Below, one piece after another: positions 25,501-33,812 of a stretch of DNA of 64,000 nucleotides. Numbering within the stretch: the stretch's first letter is position 1; each line of letters opens with the position of its first letter. Location: contig CABHOK010000020.1 in the NCBI GenBank assembly GCA_902168205.1, positions 1 to 64,000 on the forward strand. Direction: 5' to 3'. This DNA is from an uncultured Chitinophaga sp. (lineage in GTDB: Bacteria > Bacteroidota > Bacteroidia > Cytophagales > Cyclobacteriaceae). Both the position numbers and the translations under genes were made by a program. Under the pieces are notes generated by a model, which searched no databases, had not been told where the DNA came from, and worked only from the letters and a program-made list of their open reading frames with translations.

Positions 25501-26453
25501 AATTAATCAAGTACACGCTTGCTGCTGTCGCTACGCCAACTGCTGGCGGTACAGTGAGTGGTGCAGGAAGCTATAATTCCGGCGATGTTGTTACTGTGAA
25601 GGCCACACCAGCTACGGGCTATATCTTTACGGGTTGGAGCGGTGATGTTACTGGTACTTCTTCTTCGGTAACAATAACGATGGATGGTAGCAAATCCGTT
25701 ACAGCTAACTTTCAATTGAAAGCTCCTGATAAATATACTCTTACTACTGCGGCTTCGCCTTCTGCTGGTGGAGCAGTGAGTGGTGCCGGGAGCTATAATT
25801 CCGGAGATGTAGTAATGGTTAAAGCTACACCAGCTACAGGTTATATCTTTACGGGGTGGAGTGGTGATGCCACGGGTACATCTACTTCTGTATCAATAAC
25901 GATGGATGATAGCAAATCCGTTATTGCTAATTTTCAATTGAAAACTCCTGATAAATATACTCTTACTGCCACAGCTTCGCCTGTTGAAGGTGGTACTGTG
26001 AACGGAGCCGGAAATTATGATGCCGGAGCAACGGTAACTATTACTGTTACACCTGCAACGGGATACATCTTTACCGGCTGGAGCGGGGATATAGTGGATA
26101 CTTCCCCTGAGGTAACCCTAGTCATGAGCAGTGATAAAACTGTTACAGCCAACTTTGAGGAGCAAACGAAAGAGAGCGTTACAGTGAAGCCACGAAAATT
26201 ATTTTCGCCTGATAACCGCGGTGATGCGAGCACAGAAACCTGGGAAATTGAAAACGCTTATCTGCTTGACGGTGCTGAAATTGTTATCTACAACCGACAA
26301 GGTCAAAAGGTATACGCTTCCATCGGGTATAACACTCCATGGGATGGAACATCCGGAGGAAGACCGCTTCCTGACGGTGCGTACTTTTATACCATTGTAT
26401 ATCCTGATCATAGAAAACAAACAGGAAGCGTTACTATTGCGAGATTGAAGTAA
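22599..26453 (+). CDS. Secreted multidomain pectate lyase (PL1) with T9SS sorting domain
   Basis: 1284 aa. The start is taken at the ATG at 22599; a GTG at 22593 is in frame. A hydrophobic signal (to about residue 40, ending TQAQS) is followed by a jelly-roll-like region (about 45-225), a parallel beta-helix pectate lyase domain (about 330-525) with WVDHCSF near 390 and the catalytic-arginine-type GRNPKA near 453, two Ig-like domains, six InlB-B-type repeats (about 757-1187; each with GWSGDxTGT and KSVTANF), and a C-terminal CHU_C / type B type IX secretion domain. It should be exported by the T9SS to cleave pectin by beta-elimination. The repeats are near-identical in DNA. Confidence 0.9.
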   Translation: MQRFEERGALVAQPFYWLKFVYFCFFIFLMLISLATQAQSTCYETITLPSDSKFGGGDVPGSKLIGNTYGAGEGPGIYIVADGGYRLYLNDELLAYDNAAGRVRFIPMTFLPGKNAISIVGVNGQGAPGVLMHLEELEKPYVTDAGWKVLNNPADNSWKSRSYNDSAWPAATVTTNGTLTTLPSGGSLSAPAFPIKSKAKWIWSGNAKDKNVVLRYTFNIKAIGFGAATTGGDNSNIVIVKSEADFLKYIKDPASMVLLIPEGTLDFRKKRIETNMQVCESSCEKMGTYCGTTPALPGLTYKRSMMSESDCSKANGKYVYPYWWEQLIWVGSNKSIIGMGRGASLRGASFYSNQTVLVQNLIFRNLKIWDVNPHIIEAQGGITLDYVTKLWVDHCSFKWISDGNDVSHAKEVTYSWNHWNGYNEFQCNGRDFYAALVSDSDVTFDHVFWNGGSGRNPKANINARVHVINNYHKDNVYYAIASNSPTAEVLVDANYFDNVCFPTYKFAATGRIYCNKNIYVKAGGFLVHNDLEKTEPKDAVFTPPYKYSLDLADSVPSLVAARAGAGGSWGTMPLYTDAAGWKNTAPDVSISSPSSTEVSVSATDGNGIGKVEFYSGITKIGEVLKAPYNLNVGADTCTRSIVAIVYDTKGLATTSLPITLCKSLVAHKYQVNKGSWLTGTSATVHEGDTIKFSPQPSTISSGWSWQGPGNYTASTRAIQLFNVSSAQAGVYIATLSDGSGCSANANFTLTVTSTKKYTLTTTATPTAGGTITGAGNYKDGTVVTVKATPATGYIFTGWSGDATGTSTSIGITMDGNKSVTATFKAVYTLSTSASPAAGGTVSGAGSYNSGDVVTVKATPAAGYIFTGWSGDATGTSTSIAITVDGNKSVTANFQVKAPDKYTLTTTTLPAAGGTVIGAGSYNSGDVVSVKAIPATGYIFTGWSGDVTGTSSSVSITMDGNKSVTANFQLIKYTLAAVATPTAGGTVSGAGSYNSGDVVTVKATPATGYIFTGWSGDVTGTSSSVTITMDGSKSVTANFQLKAPDKYTLTTAASPSAGGAVSGAGSYNSGDVVMVKATPATGYIFTGWSGDATGTSTSVSITMDDSKSVIANFQLKTPDKYTLTATASPVEGGTVNGAGNYDAGATVTITVTPATGYIFTGWSGDIVDTSPEVTLVMSSDKTVTANFEEQTKESVTVKPRKLFSPDNRGDASTETWEIENAYLLDGAEIVIYNRQGQKVYASIGYNTPWDGTSGGRPLPDGAYFYTIVYPDHRKQTGSVTIARLK
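24870..26160 (+). repeat. Six tandem ~215-bp repeats within the pectate lyase gene
   Basis: Units begin near 24870, 25076, 25294, 25507, 25729 and 25948. Each encodes one InlB-B-type repeat of about 72 aa. Several stretches are identical between units 1-5 (for example TATATCTTTACGGG), while unit 6 is the most diverged. Confidence 0.88.
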
Positions 26454-26530
26454 GAGAAGCAAGACGTAAGGAGCAAGAATGTTCTTCTTGCTCCTTACTA
26501 CTCGCGGTTCAGGGTTCGTGGCTCGAAGCT
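26454..26530. repeat. Heptamer hairpin and inverted block after the pectate lyase stop
   Basis: Directly after the TAA (26451-26453), 7-bp words such as GAAGCAA and GGAGCAA run to 26479 and pair with an inverted arm 26482-26503; the core stem GTAAGGAGCAAGAA / TTCTTGCTCCTTAC is perfect. 26501-26530 is a minus-oriented AGCTTCG / AGCCACG block of the family seen around ispD. The hairpin could also act as the transcript end. Confidence 0.75.
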
Positions 26531-26568
26531 GTTTTGTATATTAGCGCCTCAACTACAAACAACGGATC

Positions 26569-27714
26569 ATGAAATTCGGAACGAAAGCAGTACACGCAGG
26601 CGTGGAGCCTGATCCATCAACCGGGGCCATCATGACCCCTATCTATCAAACATCAACCTATGTGCAGGAATCTCCTGCCAAACATAAAGGATACGCTTAC
26701 GCGCGCGGAGCAAACCCCACGCGTAATTCTCTGCAGAAAAGTCTGGCGGCATTGGAGAATGGGAAGTATGGCATCTGCTTTTCATCCGGCATGGGCGCTA
26801 CAGATGCAGTGATAAAATTATTGAACCCGGGCGATGAAGTGATCACCAGCAACGACTTGTATGGTGGTTCATACCGGATGTTCAAGCGTGTGTTTGAAAA
26901 GTATGGTATCAAATTTCATTTCATTGATCTTACCAACGCGGCTAATATCAACACGGTAATCAATGCTAAAACAAAACTGCTATGGATTGAGACACCTACC
27001 AATCCGCTGATGAACATTGTTGACATCGAAGCATGTGTAGCCATCGCGAAGAAGAACGATGTTATTGTAGCGGTAGATAATACGTTTGCTTCTCCTTATC
27101 TGCAGAATCCATTGGATCTGGGCGCAGATATAGTGATGCATTCTGTTACCAAATACCTGGGGGGCCACTCCGATGTGGTGATGGGAGCTTTGGTATTGAA
27201 CGATGAAAAGTTATACCAGGAACTTCACTTTATTATGAACTCGTGTGGTGCCGTACCCGGACCGCAGGATTCTTTTCTTGTGCTGCGCGGTATAAAAACA
27301 CTGCACCTTCGTATGGAGCGCCATTGTATCAACGGAAGAAAGATAGCTGAGTATCTTAAGAGCCATCCTAAAATTGGTAAAGTATACTGGCCGGGCTTTA
27401 CAGATCATCCGAATCATGCCATTGCTAAAAAGCAGATGAGAGATTTTGGTGGCATGCTTTCGTTTACCCTGAAAGATGATAGCATTGAAAAAGCAACTCA
27501 ATTGATGGAAAGTGTTGAACTGTTTGCACTGGCAGAATCATTGGGCGGGGTAGAGTCCCTGATCAATCACCCGGCTTCGATGACGCACGCGAGTATACCG
27601 AAAGAAGAACGTTTGAAAAGCGGTCTTGTGGATTCACTTATTCGCCTGAGCATTGGTGTGGAGGATGCCGAAGATTTACTGGCCGACCTGGAGCAGGCAC
27701 TGAATAAAGTATAA
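26569..27714 (+). CDS. metB: Cystathionine gamma-synthase/lyase-type PLP enzyme
   Basis: 381 aa, the usual length for the Cys/Met metabolism PLP family. The N-terminal [13 protein letters not shown], the phosphate-binding [10 protein letters not shown] and SSGMGA segments, and the PLP lysine in [12 protein letters not shown] are all present, as is the C-terminal [18 protein letters not shown]. It acts in trans-sulfuration, either making cystathionine from an activated homoserine and cysteine (MetB) or cleaving it; the symbol is provisional. Single gene with its own terminator. Confidence 0.85.
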   Translation: MKFGTKAVHAGVEPDPSTGAIMTPIYQTSTYVQESPAKHKGYAYARGANPTRNSLQKSLAALENGKYGICFSSGMGATDAVIKLLNPGDEVITSNDLYGGSYRMFKRVFEKYGIKFHFIDLTNAANINTVINAKTKLLWIETPTNPLMNIVDIEACVAIAKKNDVIVAVDNTFASPYLQNPLDLGADIVMHSVTKYLGGHSDVVMGALVLNDEKLYQELHFIMNSCGAVPGPQDSFLVLRGIKTLHLRMERHCINGRKIAEYLKSHPKIGKVYWPGFTDHPNHAIAKKQMRDFGGMLSFTLKDDSIEKATQLMESVELFALAESLGGVESLINHPASMTHASIPKEERLKSGLVDSLIRLSIGVEDAEDLLADLEQALNKV

Positions 27715-27743
27715 CGATATTTACTATAGATCGAATAATAAAA

Positions 27744-27776
27744 GAAGCTGCCTTTCCGGCAGCTTCTTTATTTTAT
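27744..27776 (+). terminator. Terminator after metB
   Basis: Perfect 9-bp stem GAAGCTGCC / GGCAGCTTC (27744-27752, 27758-27766) followed by TTTATTTTAT. The upstream A-rich side makes it usable in both directions, between two convergent genes. Confidence 0.85.
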
Positions 27777-27804
27777 AACCAACCTCAAACCTATACCTAC
27801 ATCT

Positions 27805-28128
27805 TTACCAGGCGCGTGGTCTTGCCTGTGCATCATGTTTGTTATGGCGTAATGATCGGTTAGCACGGTTCTGTTCACGATGAATGCGGGTGCGCTCGCG
27901 GCAGGTTACGGTACCATCGGCCTTGGCTCTGCGTTCCATGCGATGAATATGGCGCTGGTCGTGTACGGCATGTGCCGTTTCTCTGCGGGTAAGCTCACCA
28001 CTGGCAACTCCCTGACGAATGCGATGGCGTTGATTTTCCTGGCGTTGATCGATATGTGGTGTAGAAGTCTGCGCCTGTGCTATACCTGCAAAAGTCATCA
28101 GCAGTAATGCTATAATTGTGTGTTTCAT
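27805..28128 (-). CDS. Secreted basic His/Arg-rich protein, 107 aa
   Basis: An N-terminal signal peptide (cleavage after about AQAQ, residue 20) precedes an 87-residue highly basic, helical region with two similar halves (QGVASGELTRRE...HRMERRAKADG and then GTVTCRERTRIHREQ). This SGELTxxE / GxVTxxE pattern resembles short EF-hand-like or all-helical periplasmic proteins seen in many Bacteroidota; the role is unknown. An opposite-strand frame of 75 codons inside it is considered a shadow. Confidence 0.7.
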   Translation of the reverse strand: MKHTIIALLLMTFAGIAQAQTSTPHIDQRQENQRHRIRQGVASGELTRRETAHAVHDQRHIHRMERRAKADGTVTCRERTRIHREQNRANRSLRHNKHDAQARPRAW

Positions 28129-28205
28129 ATCCCTTGTTTGTTAAATCTGATGCTTAGACAGACACCAATCGTAAAGGTTTAATGGTTCAACTAAAAAATA
28201 TAGGG

Positions 28206-28236
28206 TTGTCAATTACGCAGGAGCCCCTTATCTTGA
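28206..28236 (+). promoter_or_regulatory. Promoter upstream of the 890-aa protein
   Basis: TTG (28206-28208), 20-bp spacer, TATCTTGA (28229-28236), close to TTG-N20-TAnnTTTG, about 30 bp upstream of the GTG start. Confidence 0.5.
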
Positions 28237-28264
28237 GCCTTAATTTTATCTACAAGCAGTAAGC

Positions 28265-30937
28265 GTGAAGAGACTTCCACTGTTAATTACCATCGGAATA
28301 GTGCTCGTAACGGTCGGGGGCTATTTTATCTACGAGCGATTACTCGTTTCCAAAAATACATCGCCCTGGGAACTGGTACCTGAGTCTACCATTTTTGTTT
28401 ACGAAGCCAACAACTGCCAGGCCTGTGTGCAGCAAATGCAACAGACCTCGTTATGGTCGGTTTTTCGTAAGGCTGCATTTTACCAGAAGTCTGCTGATTC
28501 GCTCAAGATGCTTTTTGATTTCATCGAGTCGCAGCCACGCAACTTACTCGTGTCGGCACATCAGACGCGTAAAGATGATTTTGATTTTGTATTCTATGTT
28601 CCGCTATATCAATCCAAGATCAAGAACCTGTTACTCGAGCAATGGGGTAAATTAAAAACCGATGAGCGCGAGTTTAACGGTGTGCAGATCCATGAGCTGA
28701 GTTCAAAAGGACAAATGTTTTCGTGGGCGGAGGTAGATGATATATGGGTTGGAAGTTTTACTCCGTTCCTGCTGGAAGACGTGATCCGTACCTATACCGG
28801 TGATGGTTCTACTTTTAAAAACCAGATATCATCGGTATACCAGATGCCGCATGTTAAAGAAGATGCTGGCAATCTATATGTCAATATCAAGAACTTCGGT
28901 AACTGGATCGGTTCATTTGCCGATGTACCTACCGATTTTGTTCAGCAGGTTGGACACTCGTCTCTGCTCGATATCAAGGCCGATGCAAAGGCCTTAACGT
29001 TTAACGGTTTCAGTATGGACAGTGCCAGCCAGGGATATATACTCTCGGTTTTTAATAACCAGGTGCCGGTTCCGTTTAACATGAAGAACTATATTTCATC
29101 GCGATCTATTATGGTAACGAGTTATGGTATCAGCGATGGTGCAAAGCTGGGCGAGTCACTCAAGGTCTATACGGATAAAAAGAAACCATCGCTTCAGGAT
29201 TCGATCGCTCAATTGGAAACGTTAACCGGTGTGCAGGTGCAAAGCCTGTACAAAACTTTGGGTAAAGAAGTTAGCGTTTGTTACCTCGAAGGACGAGAAG
29301 GTAATCTTTCCAAAATCATGCTGGTGGAAACCACGAAAGCCGATGAATGGGTAAATGCATTTAATACCATTGCGCAGAAGACCAGTGTTGATACTGTTTT
29401 CTATGAGCGCTTCTCAGACTATGACTTGCGTGAGATACCGCTGCGTGCTTTCCCTGAAAAATTATTCTGGCCATTACTCTCCGGTTTTTCTTCAAGCTAT
29501 TATACTACACTCGGCAATACGGTAATTATAGGTGAAGATGTAGACGAACTAAAGAATTTCCTGGATGATATCGATAAGGAAGAAACATGGGGAAAATCGG
29601 TAGCGCAGAATCAGTTTCTTGAGACAACGCTGCTGGAGGCAAACCTCAGTATCTATATCAATACGCCTCTTGCATGGAATATGGTGGCAGCATCGCTATA
29701 CCCGAAGTGGAAACAATTTGTAGAGGAGAATCAGGGATTACTACAGTCGCTGGAGATGGGCGCTATACAGATGAGTCACCTCAACAACAGTTACTATACC
29801 AACATTACATGGGCAGCCGGCGAGGCTGGTACTGGTGGCGTGCTGGCAGAAGGTAAACAGGACGAGAAACGCGATAAACTCATCACTACATTCAGTGAGG
29901 GTATATATAAATTCTTTGTAATCCGGAATCATTTCACCAAACAGGAGGATGTACTGGTGCAGGATTCAACCCGTGCGATCAGCCTCGTGTCAGCGGATGG
30001 AAAAGTACAATGGAAGGTCGATCTCGATAATTATATAGCAGGCGATGTGGCCCAGATCGATTACCTGAAGAATGGTAAGCTTCAGTTTTTCTTTGCTACA
30101 CCGGGCAAGCTCCACGTGATAGACCGCCTCGGTAATTATGTAAAACCCTTCCCGGTAAATATAGCGGAGAAGGATATCGAGTTTATCAGCGTAGTAGATT
30201 ACGATCATAGTAAAAATTACCGTTTCCTGGTGTCTGGTAAATCCGGTAAACTTTGGATGTATGATAAAGGCGGAGAGAACCTGGATGGCTGGAAACCGAA
30301 GTCAGTAGAGGGCAGTTTGTTTGCCCCGGCACAACATCATCGCCTGCGTGGTAAAGACTATATTGTTGCCATTCGCGAAGATGGCGTGGTAAACCTGATG
30401 AACCGCAGAGGCGAAAGTCTGAAGAACTTCCCGTTGAATCTCGATGCGCGTCCTGTGGGTGGCTATGCAATTGAAAGCGGTAATGATGCTGCATCAACGA
30501 ATATTGTCATTGTCTCACGCGATGGTTTCCGGATTAAATTCAATGTAGAAGGTAAAGTGGTGAGTCGTGAGTCGCTGATCAAGACAGTGCCTGAAGCACG
30601 CTTTAGTCTGGTGGAAGAAGAGAAAGGTAAAACATACCTCGTAATCCGACAGGAGCCACGACAGCTAACCGTAATGAACAGCGATCTGAAAGAAATTTTC
30701 GGAAGCGATTTTATCGGTAACAATCCGGCAGAACTGCGCTACTATGATTTTGGAAGCGGCAAGGTATATATTACAGTTACCGACAGAAGTCAGGATCTCA
30801 CTTTTATATATGACGGACAAGGTAAATTAATCACCGCTATTCCGCTGGAGAGCAGCGCTGTATTGGTGCGCCCGTCCGGGCAGAGCCTGAAAGTATATAG
30901 CGGTCTTGGGCGTTCGCTTACGCTGCAGCCATTATAG
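28265..30937 (+). CDS. Membrane-anchored 890-aa protein with C-terminal propeller-like region
   Basis: No confident family; the first two thirds resemble DUF3352-type proteins. It starts with GTG at 28265. Residues about 5-24 form a signal anchor (LPLLITIGIVLVTVGGYFI), and a CxxC (NNCQACVQQ) follows at about 50-53. Residues about 45-560 are alpha/beta with repeated mini-motifs. Residues about 580-890 look like repeating beta strands of a propeller, with runs like VSADGKVQWKVDLD and MNRRGESLKNFPLN reminiscent of PQQ/WD-type blades. Probably periplasm-facing. Single gene. Confidence 0.6.
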   Translation: MKRLPLLITIGIVLVTVGGYFIYERLLVSKNTSPWELVPESTIFVYEANNCQACVQQMQQTSLWSVFRKAAFYQKSADSLKMLFDFIESQPRNLLVSAHQTRKDDFDFVFYVPLYQSKIKNLLLEQWGKLKTDEREFNGVQIHELSSKGQMFSWAEVDDIWVGSFTPFLLEDVIRTYTGDGSTFKNQISSVYQMPHVKEDAGNLYVNIKNFGNWIGSFADVPTDFVQQVGHSSLLDIKADAKALTFNGFSMDSASQGYILSVFNNQVPVPFNMKNYISSRSIMVTSYGISDGAKLGESLKVYTDKKKPSLQDSIAQLETLTGVQVQSLYKTLGKEVSVCYLEGREGNLSKIMLVETTKADEWVNAFNTIAQKTSVDTVFYERFSDYDLREIPLRAFPEKLFWPLLSGFSSSYYTTLGNTVIIGEDVDELKNFLDDIDKEETWGKSVAQNQFLETTLLEANLSIYINTPLAWNMVAASLYPKWKQFVEENQGLLQSLEMGAIQMSHLNNSYYTNITWAAGEAGTGGVLAEGKQDEKRDKLITTFSEGIYKFFVIRNHFTKQEDVLVQDSTRAISLVSADGKVQWKVDLDNYIAGDVAQIDYLKNGKLQFFFATPGKLHVIDRLGNYVKPFPVNIAEKDIEFISVVDYDHSKNYRFLVSGKSGKLWMYDKGGENLDGWKPKSVEGSLFAPAQHHRLRGKDYIVAIREDGVVNLMNRRGESLKNFPLNLDARPVGGYAIESGNDAASTNIVIVSRDGFRIKFNVEGKVVSRESLIKTVPEARFSLVEEEKGKTYLVIRQEPRQLTVMNSDLKEIFGSDFIGNNPAELRYYDFGSGKVYITVTDRSQDLTFIYDGQGKLITAIPLESSAVLVRPSGQSLKVYSGLGRSLTLQPL

Positions 30938-30956
30938 GCCTGTAGTGCGGGGATGC

Positions 30957-30989
30957 TTTGTAGCATTTGTATTTTTGTTTGTACCTTCA
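30957..30989 (+). promoter_or_regulatory. Candidate promoter of the DUF2007 gene
   Basis: TTTG (30957-30960), 21-bp spacer, TACCTTCA (30982-30989). A second -7-like box TATTTTTG lies at 30970-30977. Confidence 0.35.
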
Positions 30990-31006
30990 TAGCATAAACA
31001 CCTTCC

Positions 31007-31408
31007 ATGGAAGCGCAGAATCGGATCGTGGTCTTTCAGCAATTCAATAATGCTATCGAAGCGAATATAGTAAAGACAAAGCTGGATGCTTATGGTATAC
31101 CGTGTTTCCTGACGGAGGAAAATCTTGCGAATCTATACCCGGGCCAGCAGCACGCATTTTTCCAGGTACGTCTTCATCTGTTTGAAACAGATGTTTCCGA
31201 AGCACATCAAATCGTTGGTGAAGCAAACTTTGTGATCGAAGACGGATCAACCCTGGTATGCCCGCAATGCCAGTCGCGCAGTATAGAGCGCGACTTTCCG
31301 CGAAAACTTAACGATCAATTTTTAGCGGGTCTGAATATACTGTTCTTCGGAATATTCTTTCCTGACCGCAAAGTGAACCGATGTGCGGATTGTCAGCATG
31401 AATTTTAG
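31007..31408 (+). CDS. DUF2007 protein with C-terminal zinc ribbon
   Basis: 133 aa. Residues about 1-75 match the DUF2007 putative signal-transducing domain (AIEANIVKTKLDAYGIPCFL is the usual opening). Residues about 84-131 contain two Cys pairs, CPQCQS and CADC, forming a probable zinc ribbon around a hydrophobic stretch (FLAGLNILFFGIFF). Ligand and partner are unknown. The gene is alone between two plus-strand neighbours with their own promoters. Confidence 0.75.
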   Translation: MEAQNRIVVFQQFNNAIEANIVKTKLDAYGIPCFLTEENLANLYPGQQHAFFQVRLHLFETDVSEAHQIVGEANFVIEDGSTLVCPQCQSRSIERDFPRKLNDQFLAGLNILFFGIFFPDRKVNRCADCQHEF

Positions 31409-31428
31409 GTTGAGTGTCATCGCTACGC

Positions 31429-31459
31429 TTGTAAATCGTTCGATCCATCATTACTTTAG
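31429..31459 (+). promoter_or_regulatory. Promoter of the SLOG-protein gene
   Basis: TTG (31429-31431), 20-bp spacer, TACTTTAG (31452-31459), 22 bp upstream of the ATG. Geometry and -7 sequence are the same as at 19463-19493. Confidence 0.5.
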
Positions 31460-31480
31460 TAGCTAGAATGTACTGAAACT

Positions 31481-32002
31481 ATGTCTGTTAAAACGATTGT
31501 AGGAATTATGGGCCCCGGTGAAAATGCCACTCCGGAAGATAACGAAATGGCATTTGAGCTTGGCCGCGCCATCGCTAAAAATGGCTGGGTGGTTTTAACA
31601 GGCGGCCGCAGCTTTGGTGTGATGGATGCAGCCATGAAAGGTGCACGTGATGCCGGTGGACTCACTATTGGTGTGCTGCCGGACAGCAACGATCGTAACT
31701 CTTCCGAGAATGCCCAGATCAGAATTGTTACCGGTATGGGTAGTGCACGCAACCTGATCAACGTGTTGTCAAGCAACATCATTGTGGTGTTGGGTATGGC
31801 AGCGGGCACAGCATCAGAAGTAGCGCTGGCGGTGAAGTCTAACAAAAAAGTTATACTCCTGAATCAGGACGAGATCACCATCCGATTCTTTAAAAATATA
31901 GGCACATATCGTGTCATGGTTGCCAAAACTGTTGATGAGGTTGTCTTCCAGATTAAAGATTACCTGGCGGTACACAAAGCCGGGTTAACTACACACGAAT
32001 AA
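31481..32002 (+). CDS. SLOG-type Rossmann protein (TIGR00725 family)
   Basis: 173 aa, a LOG/DprA-like nucleotide-binding fold. Visible are GIMGPGENATPEDNEMAFELG at the N-terminus, TGGRSFGVMDAAMKGA and TGMGSARN; the PGGxGTxxE motif of lysine-decarboxylase-like LOG enzymes is replaced by GMAAGTASEVALA, so phosphoribohydrolase activity is uncertain. Ligand unknown. A strong terminator follows within 30 bp. Confidence 0.82.
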   Translation: MSVKTIVGIMGPGENATPEDNEMAFELGRAIAKNGWVVLTGGRSFGVMDAAMKGARDAGGLTIGVLPDSNDRNSSENAQIRIVTGMGSARNLINVLSSNIIVVLGMAAGTASEVALAVKSNKKVILLNQDEITIRFFKNIGTYRVMVAKTVDEVVFQIKDYLAVHKAGLTTHE

Positions 32003-32031
32003 TTCCTTTTATAAGGCTATAAAAAAAAGAA

Positions 32032-32069
32032 GGAGGCTCTCCAGGGAGCCTCCCAAGATTCTTTTTTCT
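32032..32069 (+). terminator. Terminator after the SLOG gene
   Basis: Perfect 8-bp stem GGAGGCTC / GAGCCTCC with a 6-nt loop, followed by a CTTTTTTCTT tract. An A-run upstream allows function on the minus strand too. Confidence 0.8.
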
Positions 32070-32326
32070 TTACCTTCGCCAGTATTACCTGGAATCAGGC
32101 TGTAAGAGTATATTCTCAGCTTTTTATCCAAGATTCGCATCTCAGTTAAAGGAAGCACCCCTAAAGACGAAAGAAATCTGTTGTCTGTAATCATTAAAAT
32201 ATAGTACCAGTCCACAGTCTGTTTTTCTATTGCATGCTGTTGTAGCATCGCGAGAAATGAATTTCTCATAGTGTGTAACGGGTTTCATACTTTGAGTATA
32301 CGGTCCTGTATGTATATAAACAAAGA

Positions 32327-32346
32327 AAGGGCTCATGGGAGCCCTT
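32327..32346. terminator. Hairpin AAGGGCTC/GAGCCCTT
   Basis: Perfect 8-bp stem with a 4-nt loop in the convergent spacer; followed on the plus side by CTTGATCTTCTCC, only a weak T tract. Its direction is uncertain. Confidence 0.5.
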
Positions 32347-32438
32347 CTTGATCTTCTCCTGCTTTTTATTCAAATTCCAGTGTCAGTGAAAAATGAAAAA
32401 GGCTGATGGAGATAATCGGTATACTTTAGTTTTATAGG

Positions 32439-32720
32439 CTATATTTTTCTTCTGCCTACATTTTCTTTCAATCCATTTATACCTTGCGAAGCTTCTGCGG
32501 CAGCGTCTTCAGCTTCTTCTGTTACGCGGTCTTTTATCTCCGCGAGGTAACTCTTCCCTTTGCCCATCCATTGCGAAATTTCGTCCAGCCAATCGTCAGT
32601 GGTCTTCTTGATATTCTTGCGAAGGTCTTCTCCCTTTTCAGGTGCAATGAGCATGCCGACAATGACGCCTGCGGCTGCAGCGCCCAAAATGCCGATAACT
32701 ACTTTTGATGTTGAATTCAT
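32439..32720 (-). CDS. YtxH-domain small membrane protein
   Basis: 93 aa from the ATG at 32720; the frame is open further upstream but loses the family start. The N-terminal hydrophobic helix VVIGILGAAAAGVIVGMLIAP and the following EKGEDLRKNIKK are the YtxH signature; the rest is a charged helix. Members are induced by general stress; function unknown. It lies downstream of the DUF4142 lipoprotein gene with a 25-bp gap, probably in one transcript. Confidence 0.85.
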   Translation of the reverse strand: MNSTSKVVIGILGAAAAGVIVGMLIAPEKGEDLRKNIKKTTDDWLDEISQWMGKGKSYLAEIKDRVTEEAEDAAAEASQGINGLKENVGRRKI

Positions 32721-32745
32721 GGTCGTTAAAAATTTAAAGTGGTAA

Positions 32746-33309
32746 TTATATACTTTGTTCACACGCTTTCACTTTGTTAAGGTGGGCGCGTAAGTCTGGT
32801 AATTTCTGATCAATTAATATTTTCAGATCAGCGTCTTTTGTTTTCTCAAGCCGCGATTCAAATTCACGGATGTTCTCTTCATGTTGATCAACCATCGCCT
32901 TGCACCACTCGCGATTGAATTCCTTAACATCGTCTTCTTTGGTAAGGTCTTCAATCTTTCGCTTCGCATCATCTTCTTCTTCACTGGGCACTGTAATGGC
33001 TTTCAGGCTGGCAAAAGTTTGCAGCTCTTCCAGCATTTTACTGTGTTCTTTCTCCAGTAGTTGGGCTACTTCTTTGATCTGTGTATTGTCTGATTTTTGC
33101 GCGGCCAGTTTTGCCAAAGTTATTTCAGCATAATTGGCGGCTACAGTCTCCGCTACAAAGTCAGCATCGTTCTCTTCTTTCTGATCGCTGAATTTTTCTT
33201 CGTTAGCTTCTGAGGCAATTTCATTTGTATCGGTAGATTCTTTTTTGCCACACGAAACGGCCATCATCCCGGCAAACACAAATGGTATAATTCTATGAAC
33301 AACTTTCAT
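32746..33309 (-). CDS. DUF4142 lipoprotein
   Basis: 187 aa from the ATG at 33309 (the upstream extension is not coding in character). The signal peptide ends MMAVSCGKK, Cys about residue 19. The mature part is a ferritin-like four-helix bundle of the DUF4142 family, with FVAETVAANYAEITLAKLA, then LLEKEHSKMLEEL and a C-terminal LRAHLNKVKAC. The function is unknown; homologues occur in stress and biofilm settings. It is upstream of ytxH and downstream of the PA2169-family gene on the same strand. Confidence 0.85.
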   Translation of the reverse strand: MKVVHRIIPFVFAGMMAVSCGKKESTDTNEIASEANEEKFSDQKEENDADFVAETVAANYAEITLAKLAAQKSDNTQIKEVAQLLEKEHSKMLEELQTFASLKAITVPSEEEDDAKRKIEDLTKEDDVKEFNREWCKAMVDQHEENIREFESRLEKTKDADLKILIDQKLPDLRAHLNKVKACEQSI

Positions 33310-33335
33310 CGCTTGCTGAATTAAATAGATATAGA

Positions 33336-33812
33336 TCAATGTGTGTGCGCGTACTGATCGCGATAATTCTTGATCTTGTCGTGCGATTGCTTGATGGAAC
33401 TGCGCTGACTCTCTACAAGAGTTCTTACGCCAACCGGCCACTCAAAGTTTTCGCTTAGTGCATCTTTGTAAGATTCAAGTGCGCGATCTTCGCCAAATTC
33501 ACATAGCTGCAGGGCAGCCAGTACATCGTCTGTTGAAAATGTACTCTTTACATCCATCCACGCGCGGTATACATCGCCTGCTGCAGTTGTATCTTTCGCG
33601 GGAGTTCCTCCAAGACGCACTACAGCATCTGCTAAACTGCTTTTATACGATCGGCTGTCTTCAGCCATTTTTGAAAAGAGTGATTTAACTTCAAAGTCTG
33701 TAGTATCCTTGATCTCATCAGCCGCCTTTTGATATCCCTTTATACGATCAAGATTCGTGCGGATCAGGTCATTCAGTATACTGGTGACCCTTTCATTTTC
33801 ATTCGTTTTCAT
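33336..33812 (-). CDS. PA2169-family four-helix bundle protein (DUF2383)
   Basis: 158 aa from the ATG at 33812. Ferritin-like bundle without a signal peptide; typical segments are SILNDLIRTNLDRIKGYQKAA, LGGTPAKDTTAAGDVYRAW, and CEFGEDRALESYKDAL near the end. The metal ligands are not evident. First gene of a probable three-gene minus-strand set with DUF4142 and YtxH, all families found together in stress or starvation regulons of Bacteroidota. Confidence 0.85.
   Translation of the reverse strand: MKTNENERVTSILNDLIRTNLDRIKGYQKAADEIKDTTDFEVKSLFSKMAEDSRSYKSSLADAVVRLGGTPAKDTTAAGDVYRAWMDVKSTFSTDDVLAALQLCEFGEDRALESYKDALSENFEWPVGVRTLVESQRSSIKQSHDKIKNYRDQYAHTH

Larger units (their letters stand above)
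32003..32438. other. 436-bp convergent intergenic region
   Basis: Lies between the SLOG gene and the YtxH gene. It contains two hairpins (32032-32053 and 32327-32346, listed separately). A minus-strand frame at 32009-32269 ends inside the first hairpin and is not supported. Nothing else is recognised in the 32060-32320 part. Confidence 0.5.

Noticed and set aside
27880-28107. 75-codon plus-strand frame inside the secreted basic protein gene
   Set aside because: It is antisense to a frame with a good signal peptide and internal repeats; no promoter or family features.
32009-32269. Minus-strand 86-codon frame
   Set aside because: It ends inside a terminator hairpin, has no recognisable domain and no promoter; probably fortuitous.
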